From Verrucomicrobiota bacterium (lineage in GTDB: Bacteria > Verrucomicrobiota > Verrucomicrobiia > Verrucomicrobiales > Akkermansiaceae), in assembly GCA_008932955.1 (NCBI GenBank), contig WBXE01000003.1:1-31750 (forward strand): a stretch of 31,750 bases of DNA, read 5' to 3'. The notes beneath the pieces were generated by a model that saw only the letters and a program-made list of their open reading frames with translations, had not been told where the DNA came from and did not search any database. Shown here piece by piece: positions 16,306 through 23,372 of the stretch (its first letter is position 1; each line of letters begins with the position of its first letter). A program made the position numbers and the translations under genes.

Positions 16306-16533
16306 ATGCACACCCAGTTCGCATTCATTAATTCACCACAAGATTGGATTGTCATCTTGCTGATTGTTATGTTGTTGTTTGGTGCGAAAAAATTGCCTGA
16401 GTTGGCGCGCGGGGTAGGTAAGAGCATGGGTGAATTCAAAAAAGCCCGTGAGGACTTTGAGCGCGAGATCACCACAGCTGCCACCGAGGTCAAGACTAAG
16501 GAGCCCGCTGCCAAGGAGCCCCACGTGTCCTGA
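16306..16533 (+). CDS. tatA: Twin-arginine translocase subunit TatA/TatE family
   Basis: The 75-residue protein has a single N-terminal membrane helix (DWIVILLIVMLLF, about 13-25), the FGAKKLPELARGVGKSMGEFKKA hinge and amphipathic helix, and a short charged tail. This is the normal TatA layout; with TatC it forms the pore that exports folded twin-arginine proteins. The Phe-Gly hinge is intact (FGAKKLPEL). ATG 16306 begins the protein; no Shine-Dalgarno is visible. No tatC or tatB is adjacent, so the gene is an orphan, with its own terminator 50 bp downstream. Confidence 0.95.
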   Translation: MHTQFAFINSPQDWIVILLIVMLLFGAKKLPELARGVGKSMGEFKKAREDFEREITTAATEVKTKEPAAKEPHVS

Positions 16534-16571
16534 GCCAGGCCGCTTTCTCGCTGCGTTCCGTTGCGGTTGAA

Positions 16572-16607
16572 AAAACGCTGCGGCAATCCCTTGCGGGGTC
16601 TTTTTTT
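16572..16607 (+). terminator. Terminator of tatA
   Basis: ATCCC-TTGC-GGGGT (16586-16599) forms a short GC stem, within a larger possible fold with GCTGCGGC, and is followed by C and seven Ts (16601-16607). It is positioned to end the tatA transcript. Confidence 0.7.
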
Positions 16608-16659
16608 AGCGCCAGAACCGGCGCTTCGGCTGCTGTGGCACCCGGAGTAACCTGGGCTA

Positions 16660-16775
16660 AGGAGCCACCAAATTCGTGTGGTGGTAGCGGAAGAGCGGCC
16701 CATGAATGAGTGCCGAAGGCTCGGTTCATGGGCGTTGCTTCCGCACAACGACAGTAAGGTCGTCGCTCCCTACCG
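16660..16775. repeat. Dispersed palindromic element, copy 2
   Basis: Same motif order as 1598-1711: a GCCACC...TGGTGG stem, GCGGCCCATGAATGAG...CGGTTCATGGGC with perfect 9-bp arms GCCCATGAA/TTCATGGGC, then CTTCCGCAC and hairpin ACGAC-6 nt-GTCGT (16748-16763), ending in CCCTACCG. It lies between the tatA terminator and the cystathionine gamma-synthase gene. The rest of the 16534-16871 gap holds no supported gene. Confidence 0.65.
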
Positions 16776-16871
16776 TGCCGCAGCCGGGTCAAGTTGCTCG
16801 CGAGGCTAAATTTTCCCGGCCCGCGAATCCGGCTTGCCCTTGGTGCCAAGTCCGTTCATTGAAGGGGCGCG

Positions 16872-18341
16872 ATGCGAGACCTTAGCGCCGAACCGGCTTG
16901 GCAGGACGAGGATCTGGGGCAGCCGCTCCCGGATTCCACGCACGCGTGTTCGGTGTGCTTGCCAACCTGGAAGGCCATTGTCGGCTACGAGGAGGGCTTG
17001 GACAAGGTCAAGCGGCGGATGCGCAGCGGCTATCCACGGTTTTTCCGCCATCCGGCGGTTGAACGCTTGTTCGCTGCGGCCAAGGCCGAAGTTGCCAGTG
17101 AGGGTGAGGAAGTCATCGTGCTGCCCACCCGGCTCGCCGTGCAACGCGCCCATCGCTGGGTGGAACGACGCAGCGAGACGGCTGTGCGCAGCACCAGTTT
17201 TCATGGTTTGCAGGTGCTGGTGGTGCCGGCCAAGGCCAAGTCGGCAGCCGATGACTATTGGCGGCTTAGCGGGGAAGTGGTCAGTAGCCGCCAAGCGCAG
17301 GATTTTCTTGAGGGCAATTTGCGGGAGGGGTCAAAATCCCACCTGATTGCCCGGTCGCTGGCTAAATTCTGGGGGGCGGAGCCGGCAGAGCAATTTGTAT
17401 TTGCCAGCGGGATGGCGGCGATCACGGCGGTGCTGCGTGCGCTGCCTGGGCTGCGTGAGGGGAAAAAGACGCTGCAACTGGAGTTTCCTTACGTCGATTG
17501 CCTCAAGGTGCAGGAACTCTTCGGCCACGGAGTAGTCTATTTGTACGAGGCGGCCGGCGAATCGTTCGATGAAGCCTTGCAGCGAATCCGCCAGGGCGAA
17601 TTCGCCGGGGTGTTTACCGAAGCCCCTAGCAATCCGCTGTTGCGCAGCGTGGATTTGCAGCGGGTCGCAGACGCCTGTGCCGATGGCGCCACCCCCCTAG
17701 TGGTCGATGATTCCGCCGCAAGCCCCTGGAATGTAGATGCCTTGCGCTTTGCCGACGTGGTGACCTCCAGCCTCACCAAATGGATCTCCGGCGAAGGCGA
17801 TGTGATGGCTGGTATGGCCACAGTGCGCGCTGATTCGCCTCTGGCCAGCGCCCTGCGTGAGGCGCTGGCGGCCGATTCGGCCGACTGTGCCCCGCTTTAC
17901 ATAGCTGACGCGGAGGTGCTTCTATCCAATCTTCGGGGCTTTCCCAAGCGCATGGAAAGCGTCAACGCCAACGGGCTGGCGCTGGCTTCCTGGCTGGCCG
18001 CGCATCCGGCGGTGGAGCAGGTGTGGCATCCCTCGCTGACCACCCCGGAGCATTATCAAGCCGCCATGCGCAAGGGCGGCGGGTATGGCGGCTTGCTGTC
18101 GTTTGTGCTTAAAGCCGGAAAAAAAACCCCGAAAGTCTATGATGCCTTGCGTCTGAGCAAGGGGCCAAGTTTTGGTACGCCTTTCACGCTGGTGTGTCCT
18201 TACACGATGCTTGCCCACTACCGCGAGCTGGAGTGGGCGGAGGGCTGCGGCGTGCCTGCCCATCTGCTGCGCGTCTCGTGCGGCGCGGAGTCGTTCGAAG
18301 TGCTGCAGGCAGCCTTCGAGGAGGCCCTCGCGCAGGCCTAA
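16872..18341 (+). CDS. Cystathionine gamma-synthase-like PLP enzyme with N-terminal extension
   Basis: A 489-residue member of the Cys/Met metabolism PLP family, probably joining cysteine to an activated homoserine (or a related gamma-replacement) on the way to methionine. Lys303 in TSSLTKWISGEGD is the PLP lysine. Asp279/Asp280 (LVVDDSAASP) should contact the pyridine ring, and TEAPSNPLLR (249-258) is the substrate loop. About 160 residues precede the usual catalytic core. Their start, HACSVCLPTWKAIVGYEEG (24-42), followed by GYPRFF (53-58), recalls from memory the N-terminal region of fungal STR2-type enzymes. ATG 16872 is chosen. It stands alone with hairpin repeats on both sides. Confidence 0.85.
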   Translation: MRDLSAEPAWQDEDLGQPLPDSTHACSVCLPTWKAIVGYEEGLDKVKRRMRSGYPRFFRHPAVERLFAAAKAEVASEGEEVIVLPTRLAVQRAHRWVERRSETAVRSTSFHGLQVLVVPAKAKSAADDYWRLSGEVVSSRQAQDFLEGNLREGSKSHLIARSLAKFWGAEPAEQFVFASGMAAITAVLRALPGLREGKKTLQLEFPYVDCLKVQELFGHGVVYLYEAAGESFDEALQRIRQGEFAGVFTEAPSNPLLRSVDLQRVADACADGATPLVVDDSAASPWNVDALRFADVVTSSLTKWISGEGDVMAGMATVRADSPLASALREALAADSADCAPLYIADAEVLLSNLRGFPKRMESVNANGLALASWLAAHPAVEQVWHPSLTTPEHYQAAMRKGGGYGGLLSFVLKAGKKTPKVYDALRLSKGPSFGTPFTLVCPYTMLAHYRELEWAEGCGVPAHLLRVSCGAESFEVLQAAFEEALAQA

Positions 18342-18352
18342 GGCTAAGGAGC

Positions 18353-18370
18353 CACGACCTTATTGTCGTG
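18353..18370. repeat. 18-bp hairpin repeat (CACGAC loop GTCGTG), copy after the synthase gene
   Basis: CACGACCTTATTGTCGTG is a perfect 6-bp inverted repeat with a 6-nt loop, 11 bp past the stop codon. The flanks GGCTAAGGAGC and TCTTC are shared with the copies at 20483 and 23227. No T-run follows. Confidence 0.85.
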
Positions 18371-18543
18371 TCTTCCAACCCACGCATGTCTCATCTCTAA
18401 GAATTAAGGCGACTGTGTCGTGGTACGGACCGGTGAAGGAAGAGCCTAAAGTCAGCTCAGAATTCGCGCTGCTTCAACTTTCGACTTTCAGACTTTCGGC
18501 TTTCAGCTCCATGGCCGCGCATGCCATTTCCCAGGAATTTGTT

Positions 18544-19158
18544 TCAGGCACGCCGCCGTGCATGCCAACGCGAGGTATCCGGATAGAGGAGGGATTCCAG
18601 CGGCTCATCCAGCAGTGCATGCGAATTGATCACGTGGCCCAACAAAACGAGCGAGGCCATCGCGTCGAATAGCGCGTCGTGCCAGCTACGCAGGGCGACC
18701 AAGGCCCGGATCGCTGATGTCAGTCCGTGGACTTCGCAGAGGGCACCCAGCGAGTGGTCGGCCAGTTCGGGCCAAGCGGCGCGGGCCAGTAGCAGGGTGT
18801 CGATCCACGGGCCGAAGCCGTGGCCGGGGAAGGCCCGCAGAAATCGCTTTTCGGTGCCCTTGCCATGCGCGATGACCACTGCGCCGGCAAGGCGGGATTT
18901 CACCTCGGGCCAGAGGGCGAGGAGCGTCGGCGCGTCGGCGAGGTCCAGCGCGCTGATGCCGTGGATTTTTTGAGCTGACCAGAGGATCGGCTGGTCGGTT
19001 TGCAGATAGGAAACGAACGCCTGGGAGTGGCCGGTGGCGGCGCACCACGAGGCGAGGCCGAGCTGGACCGGGCTATCGGATTTGCCGCGGCTGGCCCCGG
19101 CTGACTCAAAGTCGATGGCGGTGAAGCGGCAATGGCGGATTGGAATGGTGGAGCTCAT
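18544..19158 (-). CDS. DEDDh 3'-5' exonuclease (DnaQ/epsilon-like)
   Basis: The 204-residue protein has the exonuclease fold: Exo I with Asp16 and Glu18 (FTAIDFESAG), Exo II-like VVIAHGKGTEKRFL (94-107) and Exo III with His160 and Asp165 (SWHDALFDA). It should remove nucleotides from 3' ends in repair or proofreading. The expected Exo II Asp (AHNxxxD) is Glu103 here, a conservative change; Asp120 (GPWIDTL) is nearby and could contribute. There is no polymerase domain, so it is not PolC. Its ATG overlaps the stop of a 27-codon upstream ORF by 4 bp. Confidence 0.87.
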   Translation of the reverse strand: MSSTIPIRHCRFTAIDFESAGASRGKSDSPVQLGLASWCAATGHSQAFVSYLQTDQPILWSAQKIHGISALDLADAPTLLALWPEVKSRLAGAVVIAHGKGTEKRFLRAFPGHGFGPWIDTLLLARAAWPELADHSLGALCEVHGLTSAIRALVALRSWHDALFDAMASLVLLGHVINSHALLDEPLESLLYPDTSRWHARRRA

Positions 19159-19238
19159 GGGCGATGCGTCTTGGAGGCAATGGCGTGGCTAAGCGCCAGC
19201 GCATAGAGGTCCTCGTCGAGATTAATGGTCAAGCGCAT
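19155..19238 (-). pseudogene. Stub of a ribbon-helix-helix antitoxin-like protein
   Basis: ATG 19238 opens 27 codons starting MRLTINLDEDLYALALSHAI, which looks like the first strand and helix of a VapB/CopG-type antitoxin. It stops at TGA 19157-19155, well before a full ribbon-helix-helix domain would end. The TGA overlaps the exonuclease ATG (ATGA). It may be a decayed antitoxin or a small leader ORF that couples translation. No toxin is adjacent. The similarity is weak because the piece is short. Confidence 0.4.
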
Positions 19239-19335
19239 GAGTGGACCCTGTTGCAGTGCTGCGGATGTGTCAACCGGGGGCATCGGGCATTTTTTGTGCT
19301 TGGCATGAGTTGGTAGGTGGCTTGAATGACCGAGC

Positions 19336-20469
19336 ATGTTTTATCCACCCTTGGATCATTGGTTGTGGCTGGTACCGGCGTTTTCGCTGGGGGCTTGCAT
19401 CGGGTCGTTTTTGAATGTGGTCATTTACCGCGTCCCGCTGGAGCTGTCAGTGAATAACCCGAAGCGCTCGTTCTGCCCGCAGTGCAAGGCGGCGATTCCG
19501 CTTTGGTTGAATGTGCCGCTGCTGAGCTGGCTTTATCTGCGGGGCAAATGCCGGGATTGCGGGCAGCCGATCGCGTTGCGTTATTTTGCGGTGGAGTTGC
19601 TCACCGCACTGGTGTTTACCGCGGTGTGGCTGAGTTTCGCGCCGCTGGCGGTGGAGGTGGTGGTTTTGCTGTGGGCACTGGCCGCGCTCTTGATCGCCAT
19701 CGCCTTCATCGATGCCGAGCACATGATCATTCCGGTGAAGCTGACGTGGACCGGCTCGGCGTTAGGCTTGATGGCCTGCGCGGTGTGGCCGCATGTATCG
19801 GCGTTAGCCGGGGGCAGTGGGACTTGGCAGATCGGCCTGCTGCGCGGCGGCGTCGGCTGGGCCGCGGGATTTTTCGGCTTGGGCATGGTGGTCGAGTTAG
19901 GCAAGCTGGCCTTTGGCAAAAAGGACCTGCGCTTTCCGCAAGCCGTGGCGTGGTCGTTGCGCGAAGCGCAGGCAGAGGATGATCCGATGTGGTTTGTCAT
20001 CGCCGACGAAGAGGTCGCTTGGTGGGATATTTTCAACCGCAAGTCCGACCGCTTGTTAGTCGAGGCGGCCGATATCCGGGTGGATGGTGAGTCGGTGGGC
20101 GGCGGCTTGCTGACGATCCGGGAACTGGAAATCCAGCTGCCGGATGGTACGCTCAAACGGCTGGCGGCGCTCAAATCGCTGGATGGCACAGCGACGCGCG
20201 CGGTCATTCCGCGGGAAGCTATGGGTTCGGGCGACGGCTATTTGCTCGGGATGGTTGGAGCGTTTTTCGGTTGGTCCGGGGTGTTGTTCACGCTGTTCAG
20301 CGGCTGTGTGGTGGCCTTGCTAGGGGCCTTGGTCGGACGGATCGGTTTTGGCAAACAACTGCCGTTTGGGCCGAGTCTGGCCGTGGGGGCGGCGCTGTGG
20401 ATGCTTGGCGGCTGGAAATTGTTTGCTTGGTATATGGACTTGCTCGGGCCCTTGGGCGTCCTGCCGTGA
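19336..20469 (+). CDS. pilD: Prepilin peptidase (type IV leader peptidase) with a large insert
   Basis: A 377-residue membrane aspartic protease that cuts prepilin or pseudopilin leaders and usually N-methylates them. Seen: SLGACIGSFLNVVIYRVP (17-34), a zinc-binding pair CPQC (47-50) and CRDC (72-75), catalytic Asp126 in FIDAEHMIIP, catalytic Asp300 in GSGDGYLLGMVGAFFGW, and about seven to eight membrane segments. Between the two catalytic blocks lies an extra soluble stretch of roughly 100 residues (about 195-295), with no membrane segment. It includes FVIADEEVAWWDIFNRKSDRL and a beta-rich RVDGESV...LEIQLPDGTLKRL. The usual Lys after the second Asp is Tyr. ATG 19336 is chosen. No pilus genes are adjacent. 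Confidence 0.93.
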   Translation: MFYPPLDHWLWLVPAFSLGACIGSFLNVVIYRVPLELSVNNPKRSFCPQCKAAIPLWLNVPLLSWLYLRGKCRDCGQPIALRYFAVELLTALVFTAVWLSFAPLAVEVVVLLWALAALLIAIAFIDAEHMIIPVKLTWTGSALGLMACAVWPHVSALAGGSGTWQIGLLRGGVGWAAGFFGLGMVVELGKLAFGKKDLRFPQAVAWSLREAQAEDDPMWFVIADEEVAWWDIFNRKSDRLLVEAADIRVDGESVGGGLLTIRELEIQLPDGTLKRLAALKSLDGTATRAVIPREAMGSGDGYLLGMVGAFFGWSGVLFTLFSGCVVALLGALVGRIGFGKQLPFGPSLAVGAALWMLGGWKLFAWYMDLLGPLGVLP

Positions 20470-20482
20470 CGGGCTAAGGAGC

Positions 20483-20500
20483 CACGACCTTATTGTCGTG
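20483..20500. repeat. 18-bp hairpin repeat, copy after pilD
   Basis: Identical to the 18353 copy (CACGACCTTATTGTCGTG), with shared flanks GGGCTAAGGAGC upstream and TCTTCGCC...TGTGGGAT downstream. The downstream flank also matches the inverted copy at 23227. Confidence 0.85.
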
Positions 20501-20529
20501 TCTTCGCCGATGTGGGATAGGGGGTGGCA

Positions 20530-20560
20530 GGAACCACGGATTACACGGATTGACACGGAT
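20530..20560. repeat. ACCACGGATTACACGG dispersed repeat
   Basis: AACCACGGATTACACGGATT followed by GACACGGATGAA. The same motif, inverted, is at 16076-16114. It sits between the 20483 hairpin and the minisatellite-bearing element. I know similar sequences from intergenic DNA of other Verrucomicrobia and relatives; their function is not known to me. Confidence 0.65.
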
Positions 20561-20604
20561 GAATAATTTGAGAGGGAAGGTTGGCGGGACTGGTGGCGCG
20601 AATG

Positions 20605-20826
20605 CGACAAAGAAACCACTGAAACACTGAATGCCACTGATGCCACTGATGGCACTGATGGCACTGATGGCACTGATGGCGCTGATGGCACTGATGCCAC
20701 TGATGCCACTGATGCCACTGATGCCACTGATGCCACTGATGCCACTGATGCCACTGAGAAGAAATTGATAAATATTTCAGTGCTTTCAGTGGTATTCAGT
20801 GCCTCACTGGTGAAATTCTTCACCAA
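20605..20826. repeat. CACTGA-type dispersed element carrying a 9-bp minisatellite
   Basis: Read on the minus strand, it is the same element as 23091-23200 and 25301-25410: CACTGAATACCACTGAAAG, CACTGAAATATTT, CTTCTCAGTG, then TTTCAGTGGTTTCTTTG at its end. Inside it, 14 exact-length units of ATGCCACTG/ATGGCACTG run from 20631 to 20756. The 20470-20914 gap therefore consists largely of repeats and has no supported gene. Confidence 0.85.
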
Positions 20827-20914
20827 CCATCCCCAAAATTCCTTAGCTTGACGGGCATGGCCGGGCGGCAATTTTGGGATTGGAAAATTGTGGCGGAAGG
20901 TGTGAGATGGGGCT

Positions 20915-21214
20915 ATGGCCAATGGCACAATCAATGCGTGGAGTGTTTGCAAGGGGCTGGCGGGGCAGATCCTGCGCACGCGGACCGAGCGGCGACGACT
21001 GATGAGCCAATTACTGATGCTGGCGTTGGGGATGATGGCGGCCGGTCTGTGGTGGCTCGATCATTGGTTGATGGCCAATGTCTGGCGATTTTTTTTGTGG
21101 TGGGCGGCTTGCGCGGGTGCCTCGTCCCTGACGATGCTGTTTGCCATTTACGATTGTGTGGCGGTGATTCGCGAGGAACGCAACGCCCGCCAGTCCAACT
21201 CCGACCCTCACTGA
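20915..21214 (+). CDS. Small two-helix membrane protein of unknown function
   Basis: I do not recognise a family. The 99-residue protein has a basic N-terminal segment (ILRTRTERRRL), two membrane helices (about 32-53, MLALGMMAAGLWWL; and 57-82, FFLWWAACAGASSLTMLFAIYDCV) and a short charged tail ending NARQSNSDPH. ATG 20915 is used; the internal ATG at 21002 is an alternative that would remove the basic segment. It ends 19 bp before the GH13 gene, so the two may be co-transcribed. Its Trp-rich helices and length are compatible with a regulatory or anchoring protein, but no function is assigned. Confidence 0.65.
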   Translation: MANGTINAWSVCKGLAGQILRTRTERRRLMSQLLMLALGMMAAGLWWLDHWLMANVWRFFLWWAACAGASSLTMLFAIYDCVAVIREERNARQSNSDPH

Positions 21215-21233
21215 GGGCCACGTCCCGTTCCCT

Positions 21234-23057
21234 ATGAGCCCTCTGAGATCCCATCTTCCCGCAGCCGATCGCGTCCGGCCGCTGATCTATCAACTCATGC
21301 CGCGCTCCTTCGGCAATACCCGCGAAACGCCGGTCGTCAATGGCAGTCTAGCGGAAAACGGCTGCGGCAAGTTTAGCGACATCAGCACCGCTGCCCTAAG
21401 CGCCATCCGGGAGTTGGGCATCACACACCTGTGGCTCACTGGGGTGTTAGAGCAAGCGAGCGGTACTGCCTATCCGGATCGTCCGGCAGACGTGGCGGAT
21501 ATTCTTAAAGGGGTGGCTGGCAGCCCGTATGCCATCAGGGATTATTTCGACGTGAGCCCCGACTACGCGCAAGACCCGCCGCGGCGTCTGGCGGAGTTTG
21601 TGGAGTTGCTAGAGCGATGTCATGCGCAGGGCCTGCGGGTGCTCATTGACTTGGTGCCCAATCATGTGGCGCGTTCGTATGACTCGGACGTGTGTCCGGA
21701 GTTATCGTTTGGGGTGGGGGATGATCGCCGCGCATTTTTCGCCCGCGACAATCATTTTTATTATCTGCAGGCGGGCGATCCCGGTGGCGGCCCGCCGCTC
21801 AAGTTGCCGACCGTCGGCCAACCCGGATGCAGCGGTGGCTACGCGCCGGAGCGCGAGTATGGCCGGGTCACTGGCAACAACGTGATTTCCTGGGCACCCG
21901 GGCCATCCGATTGGTATGAAACGGTGAAGTTAAACTATGGTCATGATTTCACCACGGGGCGCGACACCTCGCATCTTCCGGGGCCGGACGCCGCGCTGGC
22001 TGCGGTGCCCAAGACGTGGCGCACCATGGATCAGATTGTTGCTTACTGGCAAGGACTGGGCGTTGACGGTTTCCGGGTGGACATGGCGCACTTGGTGCCG
22101 ATGCCGTTCTGGCGCTGGTTAGTCAAGCGGGCCCGCGAGCGCCACACTGGCGTGTTTTTTTGTTCTGAAGCCTACGACAACGACCCGGCGAAGCTGACTG
22201 ACGGTCAGGTGTTGGATGAATTGTTGGAAGCTGGCTTCGACGCGGTTTACGATGATCCCGCTTACGATGTTTTGGAGGGGATTTACGACGCGGGAAAATG
22301 GGCCAACGACTTGGATCACTTGATATTTACCGGCGAGCGATTCCACAAGTCGTTGCGCTACGCCGAGAATCACGACGAGGTGCGCTTGGCCAATCCGCAG
22401 GTGTGGGGGGGGCTGGGAATGCAGGTCGGCAAGTCGGTGTGTGCGGTGTTGTTTGGTCTGGGGCGGGGGCCGCTCATGATCTATCAGGGCCAGGAAGTCG
22501 GGGAACCCGCGCTGGGAGTGAAGGGGTATTGTGGCGACAACGCCCGCAGCAGTATCTTTGATTACGGGTCGCTGCCGGAGTTGCTCAAATGGGTCAACGG
22601 CGGCCAATTCGACGGCGCTAGCCTCAGCCCAGAGCAAAAGGGTCTGCGCGCCTGGTACGCCAAATTGCTCGGCGTCATCCAACAACCGGCATTCATCGCG
22701 GGCGGGTTTTACGGCCTCAATTTCGCCAACCGCGACAACCCGCACTTTGGCCGATTGGACGGGGATAGCGTGTCCGGCCACTGGCTGTACGCCTTTTTGC
22801 GCCACGACGCGGTCACCGGACAGGCGTTCTTGGTGGTGGCCAATTTCCATGGCAGCGCCACGCTGTGCCAAGCGCGGCTGCGCATTCCGCTGGATGCGAT
22901 GGAAATGCTAAGCAGGGCAGCGGTCGGATCATGGACGTTTGCGGATCGCCTCGTGAGCGGGTGGACGGGCAAGGTAGCAGGGGCCGAGCTTGAATGCGAG
23001 GGTCTTGGATTGCCGGATATGAGCCCGTGCACAGCGCTGATGCTGGAGATCGGCTGA
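21234..23057 (+). CDS. GH13 alpha-amylase family glycosidase
   Basis: The 607-residue (beta/alpha)8-barrel enzyme acts on alpha-glucans. The four conserved GH13 regions are present: DLVPNHV (139-145), GVDGFRVDMAH with nucleophile Asp283, FFCSEAYD with acid/base Glu312, and YAENHDE with Asp381. No signal peptide is seen, so it is likely cytosolic and would act on internal glycogen or imported maltodextrins, alongside MalQ. A C-terminal beta domain follows (about 520-607). The exact specificity (hydrolase, transferase or trehalose-type) cannot be read from the motifs. It follows a small membrane-protein gene by 19 bp. Confidence 0.92.
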   Translation: MSPLRSHLPAADRVRPLIYQLMPRSFGNTRETPVVNGSLAENGCGKFSDISTAALSAIRELGITHLWLTGVLEQASGTAYPDRPADVADILKGVAGSPYAIRDYFDVSPDYAQDPPRRLAEFVELLERCHAQGLRVLIDLVPNHVARSYDSDVCPELSFGVGDDRRAFFARDNHFYYLQAGDPGGGPPLKLPTVGQPGCSGGYAPEREYGRVTGNNVISWAPGPSDWYETVKLNYGHDFTTGRDTSHLPGPDAALAAVPKTWRTMDQIVAYWQGLGVDGFRVDMAHLVPMPFWRWLVKRARERHTGVFFCSEAYDNDPAKLTDGQVLDELLEAGFDAVYDDPAYDVLEGIYDAGKWANDLDHLIFTGERFHKSLRYAENHDEVRLANPQVWGGLGMQVGKSVCAVLFGLGRGPLMIYQGQEVGEPALGVKGYCGDNARSSIFDYGSLPELLKWVNGGQFDGASLSPEQKGLRAWYAKLLGVIQQPAFIAGGFYGLNFANRDNPHFGRLDGDSVSGHWLYAFLRHDAVTGQAFLVVANFHGSATLCQARLRIPLDAMEMLSRAAVGSWTFADRLVSGWTGKVAGAELECEGLGLPDMSPCTALMLEIG

Positions 23058-23090
23058 GCTGGGAGGATGCGCGTCATTTGGGGATAGTTC

Positions 23091-23200
23091 GTGACGAATT
23101 TTGTCACTGAAGTACTGATTGCCACTGAAAACACTGAAATATTTAAAAATTTCTTCACAGTGTGCTCAGTGGTAATCAGTGTTTCAGTGGTTTCTTTGCC
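23091..23200. repeat. CACTGA-type dispersed element, copy between GH13 and kup
   Basis: Begins GTGACGAATTTTGTCACTGA and ends GTTTCAGTGGTTTCTTTGCC. The arms ACTGATTGCCACTGAAAACA and TCAGTGGTAATCAGT are imperfect inverted repeats, so the transcript would fold into a hairpin around an A/T-rich centre. It has the same ends and length as 25301-25410. Confidence 0.85.
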
Positions 23201-23226
23201 ATCCACCGATCCCACACGGGCGAAGA

Positions 23227-23244
23227 CACGACAATAAGGTCGTG
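23227..23244. repeat. 18-bp hairpin repeat, inverted copy before kup
   Basis: CACGACAATAAGGTCGTG is the reverse complement of the copies at 18353 and 20483. The flanks ATCCCACACGGGCGAAGA and ACTCCTTACTTGGCTAAT match the inverted 20483 flanks. The 23058-23372 gap is made of this repeat, the 23091 element and a 130-bp stretch before kup in which I see no gene. Confidence 0.85.
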
Positions 23245-23372
23245 ACTCCTTACTTGGCTAATCACCGCCGCCACCTGGATTTTGTGCGAATTTTCAATTG
23301 CATTGGCGGCGTCCAGGGCTTTGACTCCCGCCCGTCTGCCCGAATGTGGCGCGGGCTGCGTCAATCTCCGGT

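Noticed and set aside
16115..16324. 69-codon minus-strand frame upstream of tatA
   Set aside because: It overlaps the start of tatA and an intergenic repeat and matches no family I recognise.
20631..20756. Possible CRISPR array
   Set aside because: The 9-bp units are contiguous with no spacers, and no cas genes are nearby; this is a minisatellite.
20320..20979. 219-codon minus-strand frame with SVA/SVP repeats
   Set aside because: It reads through the 9-bp minisatellite and the end of pilD. The repeats give an open frame by chance, since the unit length is a multiple of three.
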